A stretch of DNA of 32,341 nucleotides. Source: JACCXG01 sp963785755. GTDB taxonomy: Bacteria > Acidobacteriota > Vicinamibacteria > Vicinamibacterales > 2-12-FULL-66-21. Location of the stretch: positions 1-32,341 of the forward strand of contig CAWAXG010000014.1 of assembly GCA_963785755.1 (NCBI GenBank), given 5' to 3'. The notes beneath the pieces were generated by a model. It was given only the letters and a program-made list of their open reading frames with translations, was not told where the DNA came from and searched no databases. The stretch's first letter is position 1. Each line of letters begins with the position of its first letter. Both the position numbers and the translations under genes were made by a program. Positions 1 through 8,454 of this stretch are shown one piece after another.

Positions 1-117
1 GCCCTTCGCTCGCGTGATGAGGAATCGATGCCTTAAATCGATGTCACCACCGACCGGAATCGGGTCATGCTGAGAGCCGCTGGTGGCAGCTGCGTGTCGT
101 CCTCAGCGCCGACGTCT

Positions 118-138
118 GTGGCCCGACCAGCGGGCCAC
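118..138. repeat. GC-rich inverted repeat upstream of the hybrid kinase
   Basis: GTGGCCCG and CGGGCCAC form perfect 8-bp arms around a 5-nt loop. Two more short dyads follow at 139-148 (GCCTCGAGGC) and 146-156 (GGCC-ATT-GGCC). No T-tract follows, so it is not a classical intrinsic terminator. It could end transcription from a gene left of the window or be an operator. No gene was recognised in 1-236. Confidence 0.4.
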
Positions 139-179
139 GCCTCGAGGCCATTGGCCGGACGCAGCTGACGACGAGCTGT

Positions 180-209
180 TTGATGCGCCCGTGAGCGCTT
201 CCTTATACT
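180..209 (+). promoter_or_regulatory. Probable sigma70-type promoter for the hybrid kinase gene
   Basis: TTGATG at 180-185 and TATACT at 204-209 are separated by 18 bp. The predicted transcript start, near 216, lies about 20 nt before the GTG start at 237, which has AGGAG at 224-228. The spacing fits a short leader. The match is by eye only. Confidence 0.45.
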
Positions 210-236
210 AGAGCGTTGGATGCAGGAGATGGACCA

Positions 237-3200
237 GTGGACGCGGTGAAACCCGACGACGACGAACACGCGCACCCGCCCCCGCTCGTGGTCGGTCTCG
301 GCGCGTCAGCGGGCGGCATCGAAGCGTTGAAGACGTTCTTCACGCACGTTCCCGCCAACACCGGGGCCGCCTACATCGTCATCCTCCATCTCTCCCCCGA
401 TCATGAAAGCCATCTCGCCGAAGTGCTGCAGACCACGGCCAGGATTCCCGTCGTCCAGGTCCAGCAACGAGTGCGAATCGAGCCCAATCAGGTGTACGTC
501 GTCTCGCCGAACAGTTTCCTGAGTATCGACCGCGAGGAGATTACCGTTTCCGGCGTGACGCGCATCGAGCAGCGCCGCGCGCCGGTCGATCTGTTCTTTC
601 GATCGCTCGCAGACGCGCGGGGATCGCGGGCGACCTGCGTGGTGCTCTCGGGGACCGGCCCGAACGGATCGTCGGGCCTGAAGCGGGTCAAGGAATACGG
701 CGGGCTCGTGATCGCGCAGGATCCGGACGAAGCCGAGTACGGCGATATGCCGCGAAACTCGATTGCCACCGGGCTGGTCGATTTCGTGTTGCCGGTGGCC
801 GAGATCCCGGCCAAGATTCGCGAGTTTCACGAGCGCCTCCGTCAGGATGTCGAGGAGATTTCCTCGGCCGAGCCGCTGGCGGAAGGCAGCGGCATTCGCG
901 AGATCCTCGCACTGCTTCGTGTTCGCACCGGGCACGACTTCTCCAACTACAAGCCAGGAACCGTGCTCCGCCGGGTCGGCCGGCGCGTTCGTCTGCGCGG
1001 GCTGCCCTCCCTCCAGGCCTATGCGCACGCGATCAAGGAGAACCCGGACGAGGCGGTGGCGCTGATGAAAGAGCTGCTGATCAGCGTCACCAATTTCTTC
1101 CGCGAGCCGGCGCTCTTCGACGCGCTGGCCGAGCGGGTGATCCCCTGGATCTTTCGCCACAAGACCAGCCAGGATCAGATCCGGATCTGGGTGCCTGCCT
1201 GCGCCACCGGCGAAGAAGCGTACTCGATTGCGATGCTCATCGCCGAGCACATGGCCAAATCGGTCGAACAACCGGCAGTTCAGATCTTCGCGACCGACCT
1301 GGATGAATCGGCGATCGCGACCGCGCGAGAGGCGTTCTATTCCGACGCGGACATCGCCGACGTGTCACACGAGCGCATGCTGCGGTTCTTCTTGCCTGAA
1401 GCCGGAGGCCATCGCATCCGCCGGGAGGTCCGCGAGATGGTGCTCTTTGCGCACCACAACGTCATCAAAGATCCGCCCTTCTCCCACATCGATCTCATCT
1501 CCTGCCGGAACCTGCTGATTTATCTGAACCGGGCGATGCAGGAGCGGCTGGTCGAGACGTTCCATTTCTCGCTCCGGCCGGGTGGCTTTCTGTTCCTCGG
1601 CGCGGCTGAGACCCCGGACAGCAAGGCGGACCTGTTCTCCTTGTTCGACAAGGCGGCGCACGTCTACGAGAGCCGGCCCGTGGGCAGCCGGCTCCCGCTG
1701 CCGATCGGTGACCATTCCCTGACGGTCCCGAACACAGCGCCACGGCACGCCGACTTACGCCTCCAGGACCGCATCTCTCCGATCGAGCTCCATCACCGCC
1801 TGCTCGAACGCTACGCGCCGCCATCGGTGGTCGTTACCGAAGAACACAACATCGTTCACATGTCCGAGCGGCTCGGGCGCTACATGCAGATTGCCGGAGG
1901 GGAGCCGTCGCGCGACCTGCTGCGGATGGTGCGTCCGGACCTGCGTCCCGATCTGCGGGCCGCAATGCACCAGGCCGTACGGCAGCGCGCCGTGATCGAG
2001 ATCAAGGGTGTGAAGGCGATATTGGAGGACGGTGAACGCCGGGTCGACATCACCGTCCGCCCGGCCTTGCAGGAGGAGAATCCGCCACGCGGTTTTCTGC
2101 TCGTGACGTTCGACGAACAGGATGAGGAACTGGGCGAGGCCGCGGTCAGGATCGCGACGGAACCGTACGACGTCCATGCCGAGGAAGAGTTGCTGCGCGT
2201 GAAAGTGCAGCTGCAAGCCACGATCGAGCAGTACGAAACGCAGGTCGAGGAAGGGAAAGCGGCGAACGAAGAACTGCAGGCGATGAACGAAGAGCTCCGG
2301 TCCGCTGCCGAAGAGCTCGAGACGAGCAAGGAAGAGCTCCAGTCGGTGAACGAAGAGCTCACCACGGTCAATCAGGAGCTGAAGATCAAGATCGACGAGC
2401 TGGGGCTCACGAACAACGACTTCCAGAACCTGATCAACTCCAGCGACATCGGCACGATTTTTCTCGACCGCGGGCTTCGGGTGAAGCTGTCGACGCCCGC
2501 CGCCAATCAGATCTTCAACCTGCTGCGCACCGATGTCGGCCGCCCGCTGACGGATATCACGAGCCATCTCCTCTACGACGACCTCCACCACGACGTGCAG
2601 CTGGTCCTCGACGACTTGCGCACCATCGAGCGTGCGGTCCCGACCCTTGATGGCCGCTGGACGCTGACGCGGATCCGGCCGTACCGGACGATCGACAACC
2701 GCATCGACGGCGTCGCGATCACGTTCCAGGACATCACGGAGCGGCGCCAGGCGCAGGAATCGCTGCGGCAGGGAGAGGAGCGGCTGCGGCTGCTGATCGA
2801 CGGCGCCGTCGAATACGCCATTTTCACGATGACGACGAGCGGCCTCATCGACGCGTGGAACTCCGGCGCCGAGCGGATGTTCGGCTATCGCGCTGACGAA
2901 ATCGTCGGCCGCCATTTCGAGGTGCTCTTCACGGCCGACGATCGCGAGAAGGGCGTGCCGGCGGCGGAGCTGAAGCACGGCCTACGACAGCGGCAGGGCT
3001 GCCGGCGAGCGGTTCCATGTCCGGAAGGACGGCTCGAAGTTCTATTGCAGCGCGGTCGACGACGCGACTCGGCGAAGCGCTGGGGTTCGCCAAAATCGCG
3101 CGCGATCTCTCGAGCCAGCAGCAGGCGCTGGAAGCGCTCAAGGTCGTCGAGGCGGAGTTCGACCAGCGGATTCGCGCGCGGACCGACGAGCTCGAGGCAG

Positions 3201-3907
3201 AAGTGCACGCACGTGCAGCCGCGCACAACAGCGTAAGCGGCCTGCTCAAGAAGATCGTCACGGCCCAGGAAGACGAACGCGCCCGCATCGCCCGCGATCT
3301 GCACGATCAGCTCGGCCAGCAGCTGACCGCGCTGCGGCTGACGCTCGAACAGCACCGCGAGCGGTTGAGCGCGTCCGGGCCGGTGGCGCCGGAAATCGAG
3401 CGGGCACTCAAGCTGGCGGACGAAATCGATCGTGAAGTGGACTTCCTGGCCTGGGAGATCCGCCCCGCGGTGCTGGACGATCTCGGTCTCGCCGCCGCCC
3501 TGCCGCGGTTCGTGCGCGAATGGTCGGGCCACTACGGGATCGCCGCGGAATACCGCGCGAACGGATTCGTCAGCGGTCAGATCTCCCGTGAGGCGGAAGT
3601 GGTCTTCTACCGCGTCGCCCAGGAGGGTCTCAACAACGTCGCGAAGCACGCGCATGCCAGCCGCGTCGACGTGATGCTCGAATCGAGGGACAGTTCAGTG
3701 GTCATGGTCGTGGAAGACGACGGCATCGGCTTCGATCAGGCAGACACCCAGACCCGCGAGCGCGGCATCGGTCTCGCCGGCATGCGCGAGCGCGCCGGGT
3801 CCATCGACGCCGACCTGCAGATCGAGTCCGCGCCGGGAGACGGCACGTCCATCTTCCTGAGATGCCGGACGTTCGCCCCGGTTGGGAAGAGCGTAGAGAC
3901 GTCATGA
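237..3907 (+). CDS. CheB-CheR-PAS-histidine kinase hybrid (two frameshifts)
   Basis: A cytoplasmic signalling hybrid. From the GTG start, a CheB methylesterase domain (about 20-190; GASAGG serine near 24, histidine in ILHLSPDH) is followed by a CheR methyltransferase domain (about 220-475; ACATGEEAYS SAM-binding loop). Next come a PAS-like segment, a Glu-rich coiled coil (about 645-735), two PAS domains, a HisKA_3 domain (RIARDLHDQLGQ) and a HATPase (DDGIGFD, GIGLAGMRERA). GTG 237 is chosen because AGGAG lies 8 nt upstream; a TTG at 216 has no SD. The frame breaks twice: an extra C near 2976 (restoring KTAYDSGRAAGERFHVRKDG) and an extra base near 3065 (restoring LGEALGFAKIARDLS). Repaired length is about 1222 residues. 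The CheB acidic position reads GTGPNG, so Asp is replaced by Asn; I recall this variant in related hybrids. The partner regulator gene overlaps the stop. Confidence 0.85.
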
Positions 3908-4545
3908 CTCGCGTGCTGCTGGCAGATGACCACGAAACGGTCCGGCAGGGGTTGAAGCTCCTGCTGAATGCGCAGCCCGATATCGAAGTGGTCGGCGAAG
4001 CCGCCGATGGACGCGAGGCGGTGTCGCAGGTGAAGCAGATCATGCCGCACGTCGTCGTCATGGATGTCTCGATGCCCGATCTGAACGGGCTGGCGGCGAC
4101 GCGAGCGGTGAAAGAGGCCGCGCCCGAGGTGGCGGTGGTGGCGCTGACCCGCCACAGCGACGATGCCTACGTGCAGGAGATGCTCGGCGCCGGCGCGTCG
4201 GGCTACGTGCTGAAGCAGAGCGCGTCGACCGAGCTGCTGCGCGCGATCCGCGCCGCTGCCACCGGTCAGCGCTATCTCGACGCGACGCTCGCGGCGCGCG
4301 CGGCCGATGCGTATCTCGCCCGCAACGCCAGCCGGCCGCCCAACCCGACGATCAGCGAGCGCGAGACCAACGTGCTGCGCATGATGGCGCTCGGGCACAG
4401 CAACAAGGAAATCGGCAACGCGCTCGACATCAGCGTCAAGACGGTCGAAGTGCACAAGGCGAACGCGATGCGCAAGCTCGGCCTGCGCGGCCGCATCGAC
4501 GTCGTCCGCTACGCCGCTCTGAACGGGTGGTTGCAGGACCCGTGA
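3904..4545 (+). CDS. NarL/FixJ-type response regulator
   Basis: A 213-residue DNA-binding response regulator. The receiver has the acidic pair Asp8-Asp9, the phosphoacceptor Asp54 (VVMDVSMPD), Thr82 and Lys104 (GYVLK). A LuxR-type helix-turn-helix spans about 148-205 (ISERETNVLRMMALGHSNKEIG, then KTVEVHKANAMRKLGL). The ATG at 3904 overlaps the kinase stop (ATGA), which points to translational coupling, so this start is preferred over an in-frame start at 3862 inside the kinase gene. HisKA_3 kinases normally phosphorylate NarL-type regulators, so the upstream hybrid kinase is the likely partner. Target genes are not visible. Confidence 0.93.
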   Translation: MTRVLLADDHETVRQGLKLLLNAQPDIEVVGEAADGREAVSQVKQIMPHVVVMDVSMPDLNGLAATRAVKEAAPEVAVVALTRHSDDAYVQEMLGAGASGYVLKQSASTELLRAIRAAATGQRYLDATLAARAADAYLARNASRPPNPTISERETNVLRMMALGHSNKEIGNALDISVKTVEVHKANAMRKLGLRGRIDVVRYAALNGWLQDP

Positions 4546-4575
4546 GCACGTAGCCACATATGAGGTAGCACGTAG
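4545..4575 (+). repeat. Direct repeat AGCACGTAG between two genes
   Basis: AGCACGTAG occurs at 4545-4553 and again at 4567-4575, directly before the next ATG. It overlaps the end of the regulator gene. A weak SD-like GAGG lies between them at 4562-4565. It could be an operator or a remnant of a short intergenic repeat family. Confidence 0.4.
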
Positions 4576-5004
4576 ATGAGGACTATTCATTTCGCCGCCT
4601 TGCTCACGCTTGCTCTCGCGCCGCTCCCTGCGCTGGATGTGTCCGCTTCGGGCATCGCTTCGAGCGCGACTGGTGACACTTCACTGCTCGTTCAGGACAA
4701 GCCGCAGAACGTATCCGGCGACTGGGCGCTGACCGTCGAGACCGCACAGGGCACGGGAAACCCCAGCGTGTCGTTCAAACAAGACGGCGAGAAGCTGACC
4801 GGCACCTACTCGTCACAGCTGTTCGGCGAGCAGAAGGTCACCGGAACGATCAAGGGCACCGCGATCACGTTCGGCTTCACCGGATTGATCGAAGGCACGA
4901 CACTCCAGGTCACCTACACCGGCACGGTCGACAAGGACACGATGAAGGGCAAGGTCACCCTCGGCGACCTCGGCGAAGGCACGTTCACGGGGAAGAAGAA
5001 GTAG
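4576..5004 (+). CDS. Small secreted beta-rich protein of unknown function
   Basis: 142 residues with an N-terminal signal peptide (hydrophobic core LLTLALAPLPAL, likely cleaved near residues 25-30). The mature part is built from short beta-like segments: SGDWALTVET, KLTGTYSSQLFG, KVTGTIKGTAITFGF, TLQVTYTGTV, GKVTLGDLGEGTFTGKKK. This TGT/TGTIKG pattern recurs in small exported acidobacterial proteins that I know only as hypotheticals; the fold may be a small beta-barrel. A weak GAGG lies 10 nt before the ATG. It follows the response regulator by 30 bp and is read in the same direction, so it may be cotranscribed or regulated with it. Confidence 0.75.
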   Translation: MRTIHFAALLTLALAPLPALDVSASGIASSATGDTSLLVQDKPQNVSGDWALTVETAQGTGNPSVSFKQDGEKLTGTYSSQLFGEQKVTGTIKGTAITFGFTGLIEGTTLQVTYTGTVDKDTMKGKVTLGDLGEGTFTGKKK

Positions 5005-5012
5005 AAAACAGC

Positions 5013-5852
5013 TCACCGCCGTTCGGCGACGACCTTGTTGCGAAGGACGCCAACGCCGACGATCTCCACTTCGAACGTGTCGCCAGGCTGCATCGCCTGC
5101 GTGGTCCCCGGCGTGCCGGTGAAGATCACATCCCCCGGCTCCAGCGTGACGTAGCGGCTGATGTAGCTGACGATGTTGTCGATCGAGAAGATGAGCTGTT
5201 CGGTGGTCGCTTCCTGTACGACCTTGCCGTTGTGCCGTCCAATCAGCTTCAGCTTGTTGTAGTCCGCGCCGCGGACCAGGACGGGTCCCATGGGGCCGAA
5301 CGTGTCGCTGCCTTTGGCGCGGAGCCACTGCAGATCGGCTTTCTGCCAGGCCCGTTCGCTGACGTCATTGCAGGGAGTCACCCCGAAGACGTGATCCTTC
5401 ACCTGGGCCTCGGTGATGTGCCTGGCGCGCTTGCCGATGACGACGCAGACCTCGGACTCGTAGTGAACCGTCGTCGCGTCGGCTGGATAGATGATGTCGG
5501 CGCCATGGCCGACGAGCGACGTCGGCATCTTCGCGAACAGGCCGACATACTTCGCCGCCGGCTGATCGCCAATATGGCTCTTGTAGTTGAGGCCCGCCGC
5601 GATTACTTTCTTCGCTTCGGCCGGCGCGAGCAGTTTGACCTCGCTCAGCTTGAGCGTGCGACCGGACGGCTTGGCGCCGTCGAACACGCTGCCCTGCAGC
5701 TCGCGGACCGTTTCCCCCTCGAGCAGGCCCCAGGCAACCGTCCCCCCCGCCTGGTACTTGACGTACCGCGTGAGGGTCTGCGCGGACGCGCCGCGCGATG
5801 TGCTGAGAAACACGATGGCGGCCGCGGCGAGAACCGAAGCAATCAGTTTCAT
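5013..5852 (-). CDS. Exported fumarylacetoacetate hydrolase-fold protein
   Basis: 279 residues in the FAH superfamily, whose members cleave or isomerise C-C bonds in dioxo acids such as those of aromatic catabolism. Family features: GLNYKSHIGD, the acidic metal-binding set beginning HYESEVCVVIG, then FGVTPCNDVSERAWQ, KGSDTFGPMGPV, and the C-terminal LEPGDVIFTGTPGTT. The start is set by AGGAG seven bases upstream of the ATG at 5852. An eight-codon upstream extension is possible but lacks an SD. The N-terminus (MKLIASVLAAAAIVFLSTSR, then ASAQ) is a convincing signal peptide, which is unusual because FAH enzymes are normally cytosolic. Its stop lies 9 bp from the small secreted protein gene in convergent orientation. 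The exact substrate is unknown. Confidence 0.9.
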   Translation of the reverse strand: MKLIASVLAAAAIVFLSTSRGASAQTLTRYVKYQAGGTVAWGLLEGETVRELQGSVFDGAKPSGRTLKLSEVKLLAPAEAKKVIAAGLNYKSHIGDQPAAKYVGLFAKMPTSLVGHGADIIYPADATTVHYESEVCVVIGKRARHITEAQVKDHVFGVTPCNDVSERAWQKADLQWLRAKGSDTFGPMGPVLVRGADYNKLKLIGRHNGKVVQEATTEQLIFSIDNIVSYISRYVTLEPGDVIFTGTPGTTQAMQPGDTFEVEIVGVGVLRNKVVAERR

Positions 5853-5901
5853 TCGAATCTCCTGGAAGGCCGCCAATCGTAGCGTTCCGGCAGGGTGTGG
5901 A

Positions 5902-7236
5902 TCAAATCCGGTCGCGGGTCAGCGCTGCGCGCATTCTTGGATCCGCGCGGGTTTGTTCCCACTCGAGCAGGTCGGGCGTGACGTTCGCGCCGGCCGCGAC
6001 CAACTCCGCCACGACCTCGTAATAGGGCGCCGCGTCGGCTGGTTTCTCGCTGCTCCATCCCGTCAGCGCCCACTTCAACGGCGGTGTCCCCCACGTCTTG
6101 TCGATCGCGTCGACGCGTGCCCCATGGCTGAGGAGCAGTCTCGCGACCTCGAGATGTCCGTGATAGGCAGCGACGTGCAGACCCGTATGCCCCGCTCCAT
6201 GGCTCCTGAGTTCCGCGTCCACTTCGATACCTTGCCGCAGCAGGAATTCGACTGCGGCCTCCTGCCCATATGTGCACGCGAACGAGAATGCCTCCGTGAC
6301 GACGGCTTTCGATGGGGTTGGCTTCGACACTCCGGGATCATCGCCGAAGAAGGTCTGCACGACGTCGGTCCGTCCCAGACCCGCCGCGCCAACCAGGTCG
6401 AGCGGGGCGCCGCGGGACACGAGGAATCTCGCCGCGTCGGGTTGTCCGTTCGCGAGGCAGCCGCGGATCAGCGCGTCGTTATTGCCGACGATGCCGCGGA
6501 GATCCATGCGCGCGCCGGAGCGCAGCAGTACGTCGATCACCTCCAGCTGCACACCGGCATCTCTCGGCGGCGAGCTCGTGGCCACGAGCCCGAGCGTGGT
6601 GCACCCGCCGCCATAGACGTCCGCGTCCGCATCGACGTCGGCGCCGGCCTCTACGAGGACTTCGGTGATCCTGGCGATGTTCTTCGGACTGACCTGCCTG
6701 TAGCCTTCGACGCCGTTCGCGGAGACGTAGTGCAGCAGCATGGCGCGATGCTCGCGCGTCGAACGGGCTCGAATCAGATCCGGGTGTTGGCGCAGCAGCC
6801 GTTCCACCGTCTCGAGGTCGCCCGAGACGATGGCATGCGCTGCGGCTTCGAAGGCGGAGACGCTGGAGCCGGTCAGCACGACCGACTCGACATGTTTCAC
6901 GAACTTCGGCCAGCTCACGAAGCCGTGCGCCCGCGCGATCACGAACTGCGCGCTCGTCAGCGAGCACCGCGCCGTGGGATCCTCCCCCGACGTCAACTTC
7001 TCGCGCGCGAACCGCTCGACGCGACCGGCGGCTTCGGTGATCTCGCGGTCGCTGTGCGGCGCGTCTGACTTCGGCGACCGCGCGGCGAGGCTCGTCACCC
7101 AGCGAACCGACCAGGCGCGAATCGCGTCAGGATCGCCGGACCGGCAGGCTTTCACCAGCTCTTTGGCGAGCTTCTTGTACTGATCGACGTCGGGACGTGA
7201 CGGGAGCGGCAGCGCTTCCTGCGGGTTGGGGTACAT
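5902..7236 (-). CDS. Ankyrin-repeat protein
   Basis: 444 residues, no signal peptide or membrane segment. The N-terminal 120 residues (PSRPDVDQYKKLAKELVKACRSGD; later FVIARAHGFVSWPKFVKHVE) are the module that often precedes ankyrin repeats in Acidobacteria proteins. From about 130 on there are ankyrin-type units such as DLETVERLLRQHPDLI, ITEVLVEAGADVDAD, VIDVLLRSGARMDLRG, TGLHVAAYHGHLEVARLLLS and VVAELVAAGANV. It is probably a protein-binding scaffold; partner unknown. AAAGGAG stands about 7 nt upstream of the ATG. The frame is intact, unlike many neighbours. Confidence 0.9.
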   Translation of the reverse strand: MYPNPQEALPLPSRPDVDQYKKLAKELVKACRSGDPDAIRAWSVRWVTSLAARSPKSDAPHSDREITEAAGRVERFAREKLTSGEDPTARCSLTSAQFVIARAHGFVSWPKFVKHVESVVLTGSSVSAFEAAAHAIVSGDLETVERLLRQHPDLIRARSTREHRAMLLHYVSANGVEGYRQVSPKNIARITEVLVEAGADVDADADVYGGGCTTLGLVATSSPPRDAGVQLEVIDVLLRSGARMDLRGIVGNNDALIRGCLANGQPDAARFLVSRGAPLDLVGAAGLGRTDVVQTFFGDDPGVSKPTPSKAVVTEAFSFACTYGQEAAVEFLLRQGIEVDAELRSHGAGHTGLHVAAYHGHLEVARLLLSHGARVDAIDKTWGTPPLKWALTGWSSEKPADAAPYYEVVAELVAAGANVTPDLLEWEQTRADPRMRAALTRDRI

Positions 7237-7388
7237 GACGAATCTCCTTTCATCACGCGCCTGGAGTCCGCACTGTCAGGCTGAAAGAAGGTTCGTAGTC
7301 GTCGTTCGGACGGTGGGTGGGCACGGCCCTTTCCGCGGACTGGAGGCGCCCCGAGCGCTCAGGGCGCAGTATACAGGTGATCTCTGTC

Positions 7389-7459
7389 GGTTCAAGGGTT
7401 CAGGGGTTCAAGGGTTCAAAGCTTCAAAGGTTCGGGGTCAGGGGTCACCCCTGAACCTT
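7389..7459. repeat. Octamer array R1 (GGTTCA-type)
   Basis: Six units lie in exact 8-bp register from 7389: GGTTCAAG, GGTTCAGG, GGTTCAAG, GGTTCAAA, GCTTCAAA, GGTTCGGG. Then come GTCAGGGGTCA and a short opposite arm CCCCTGAACCTT that can pair with it. It lies between the ankyrin gene start and the DinB gene stop and touches the DinB stop region. The opposite arm R2 (8062-8141) lies beyond the DinB gene. Confidence 0.85.
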
Positions 7460-7461
7460 CA

Positions 7462-7987
7462 TCACTGTCCATCGCTTGACGGCGGAACAATCCCCTTGAG
7501 CCGCAGGTACACCGCCATATAGCCGGTACTGTTCGTTCGAATGTGAGATCACGCCGGCGAGCAGTCCGAGCTTCGAGCGCTCGCGCGTCGACTGCCCCAG
7601 CCTCACCATCTGGCTCGCGCCGGCATCGGTCAGCGCGTCGAAGGCCGCATCGCAGATCGCGGAGGACGCCTTGAGCGCCGCCACGAGGTCCGCTTTCGTC
7701 GTCTTCGATTTGGCATCCACCACTTTCGACTCGCCGTTGACCATCGAACAACTGAGCGCCTGCAAATCGGCGAGATGCGCAATCGCCTCGGCGAACGACC
7801 GGATCCCGGCCGCGGGCCTGAAGCTGTAGTGCTCGTCCGGCATCCTCTCCGCCTGCCGGAGGTTGTTGTTCTTGACGAAGCCCCAGTTCTGTCTGAGCTC
7901 GGCGATGAACGGGTAGGTGGTCTGCCCGCCGAGTGGCCCGCTGGTCATGCAGACGATGGCGAGGGCGATGAAAATCGAGCGGTTCAT
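7462..7987 (-). CDS. Exported DinB-like protein (one frameshift near its end)
   Basis: DinB/YfiT four-helix-bundle family. N-terminal signal peptide (MNRSIFIALAIVCMTSGPLG), then PFIAELRQNWGFVKNNNLRQAERMP, YSFRPAAGIRSFAEAIAHLADLQ and GVISHSNEQY. The uninterrupted frame runs to 7445 with a non-family tail. Removing one base near 7523-7526 gives the expected ending GYMAVYLRLKGIVPPSS followed by a stop at 7462, for about 174 residues, so an indel is very likely. DinB proteins usually hold a metal with three His; here one is in AHLAD and one in SHSNEQY, and a third position appears to be Gln. Function unknown; exported DinB proteins are frequent in Acidobacteria. The gene is bracketed by oppositely oriented octamer arrays. 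Confidence 0.8.
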
Positions 7988-8061
7988 GGTTGGCTCCTTG
8001 ATGCAGCAGTCGAATCCTACTTATGTAGAGTTCTACAGTCAAGAACGCTGTGCGGCACCCG

Positions 8062-8141
8062 TGAACCCTTGAACCTCTGAACCTTTGAACCTCTGAACCT
8101 CTGAACCTCTGAACCCTTGAACTCCTGAACCCTTGAACTTG
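8062..8141. repeat. Octamer array R2 (TGAACC-type)
   Basis: Ten units in uninterrupted 8-bp register from 8062: TGAACCCT, TGAACCTC, TGAACCTT, TGAACCTC three times, TGAACCCT, TGAACTCC, TGAACCCT, TGAACTTG. It is the reverse complement of the R1 unit and lies between the divergent DinB and antitoxin genes. The last units carry the TTGAAC -35 box of the antitoxin promoter. Confidence 0.9.
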
Positions 8142-8162
8142 TTCGACTGTTGGTCATATAAT
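8133..8162 (+). promoter_or_regulatory. Promoter of the antitoxin-toxin pair, -35 box inside the octamer array
   Basis: TTGAAC at 8133-8138 lies at the junction of the last two octamers. A perfect TATAAT follows at 8157-8162 after 18 bp. The expected transcript start, near 8169, coincides with the ATG at 8170, and no SD sequence is present, so the mRNA is probably leaderless. Confidence 0.6.
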
Positions 8163-8169
8163 TGTGGTC

Positions 8170-8451
8170 ATGAAAAACCAGAGCAGGCGACGCCGAGGCA
8201 CCGATAGCGGCGCGCGGAGCGAATCGGTGGCGGCAGCTGAATTCAAGGCGAAGTGTCTCGAGCTGATGGACCGGGTGCGCGAGACGGGATCCGAATACGT
8301 GGTCACGAAGCACGGCGTGCCGGTCGCCAAGCTCGTGCCTTACGTGCCGGGGAAACGGCAGTCGTTCTTTGGATCGATGAAGGGCACGCTGCTCAAGTTC
8401 GACCGGCCCTTCGATCCGATTGACGGCGAGTACGACATCGACGGCCGCTGA
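8170..8451 (+). CDS. Phd/YefM-family antitoxin
   Basis: 93 residues from the ATG at 8170; a GTG two codons earlier overlaps the -10 box and is less likely. After a basic N-terminus, the Phd/YefM core is visible: SVAAAEFKAKCLELMDRV, then GSEYVVTKHGVPVAKLVPY. The C-terminal tail (FFGSMKGTLLKFDRPFDPID) is typical of the toxin-neutralising end. Phd/YefM proteins bind operator DNA with their N-terminal domain and repress their own operon. The PIN gene starts 3 bp after the stop. Confidence 0.9.
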   Translation: MKNQSRRRRGTDSGARSESVAAAEFKAKCLELMDRVRETGSEYVVTKHGVPVAKLVPYVPGKRQSFFGSMKGTLLKFDRPFDPIDGEYDIDGR

Positions 8452-8454
8452 GTC

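Noticed and set aside
216..236. TTG start for the hybrid kinase
   Set aside because: It lies at the predicted transcript start with no SD; GTG 237 has AGGAG at good spacing.
1755..2978. A 407-codon minus-strand frame rich in Leu/Phe
   Set aside because: Antisense shadow of the coiled-coil and PAS part of the hybrid kinase.
3017..3907. A separate histidine kinase gene
   Set aside because: Its first 20 residues are not family-like, and the sequence joins the preceding PAS domain after two single-base corrections.
5587..7068. A 493-codon plus-strand frame
   Set aside because: Antisense to the FAH and ankyrin genes, which have family motifs and ribosome binding sites.
7226..7522. Plus-strand small protein containing a KGSGVQGFKASKV stretch
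   Set aside because: This is only the translation of array R1, whose GGTTCA strand lacks stops in every frame. The same applies to open frames over 8017-8607 (minus) and 25722-25919 (plus).
7389..8141. Octamer arrays as a CRISPR array
   Set aside because: The unit is 8 bp with no spacers, the polarity is inverted between arms, and no cas genes are present.
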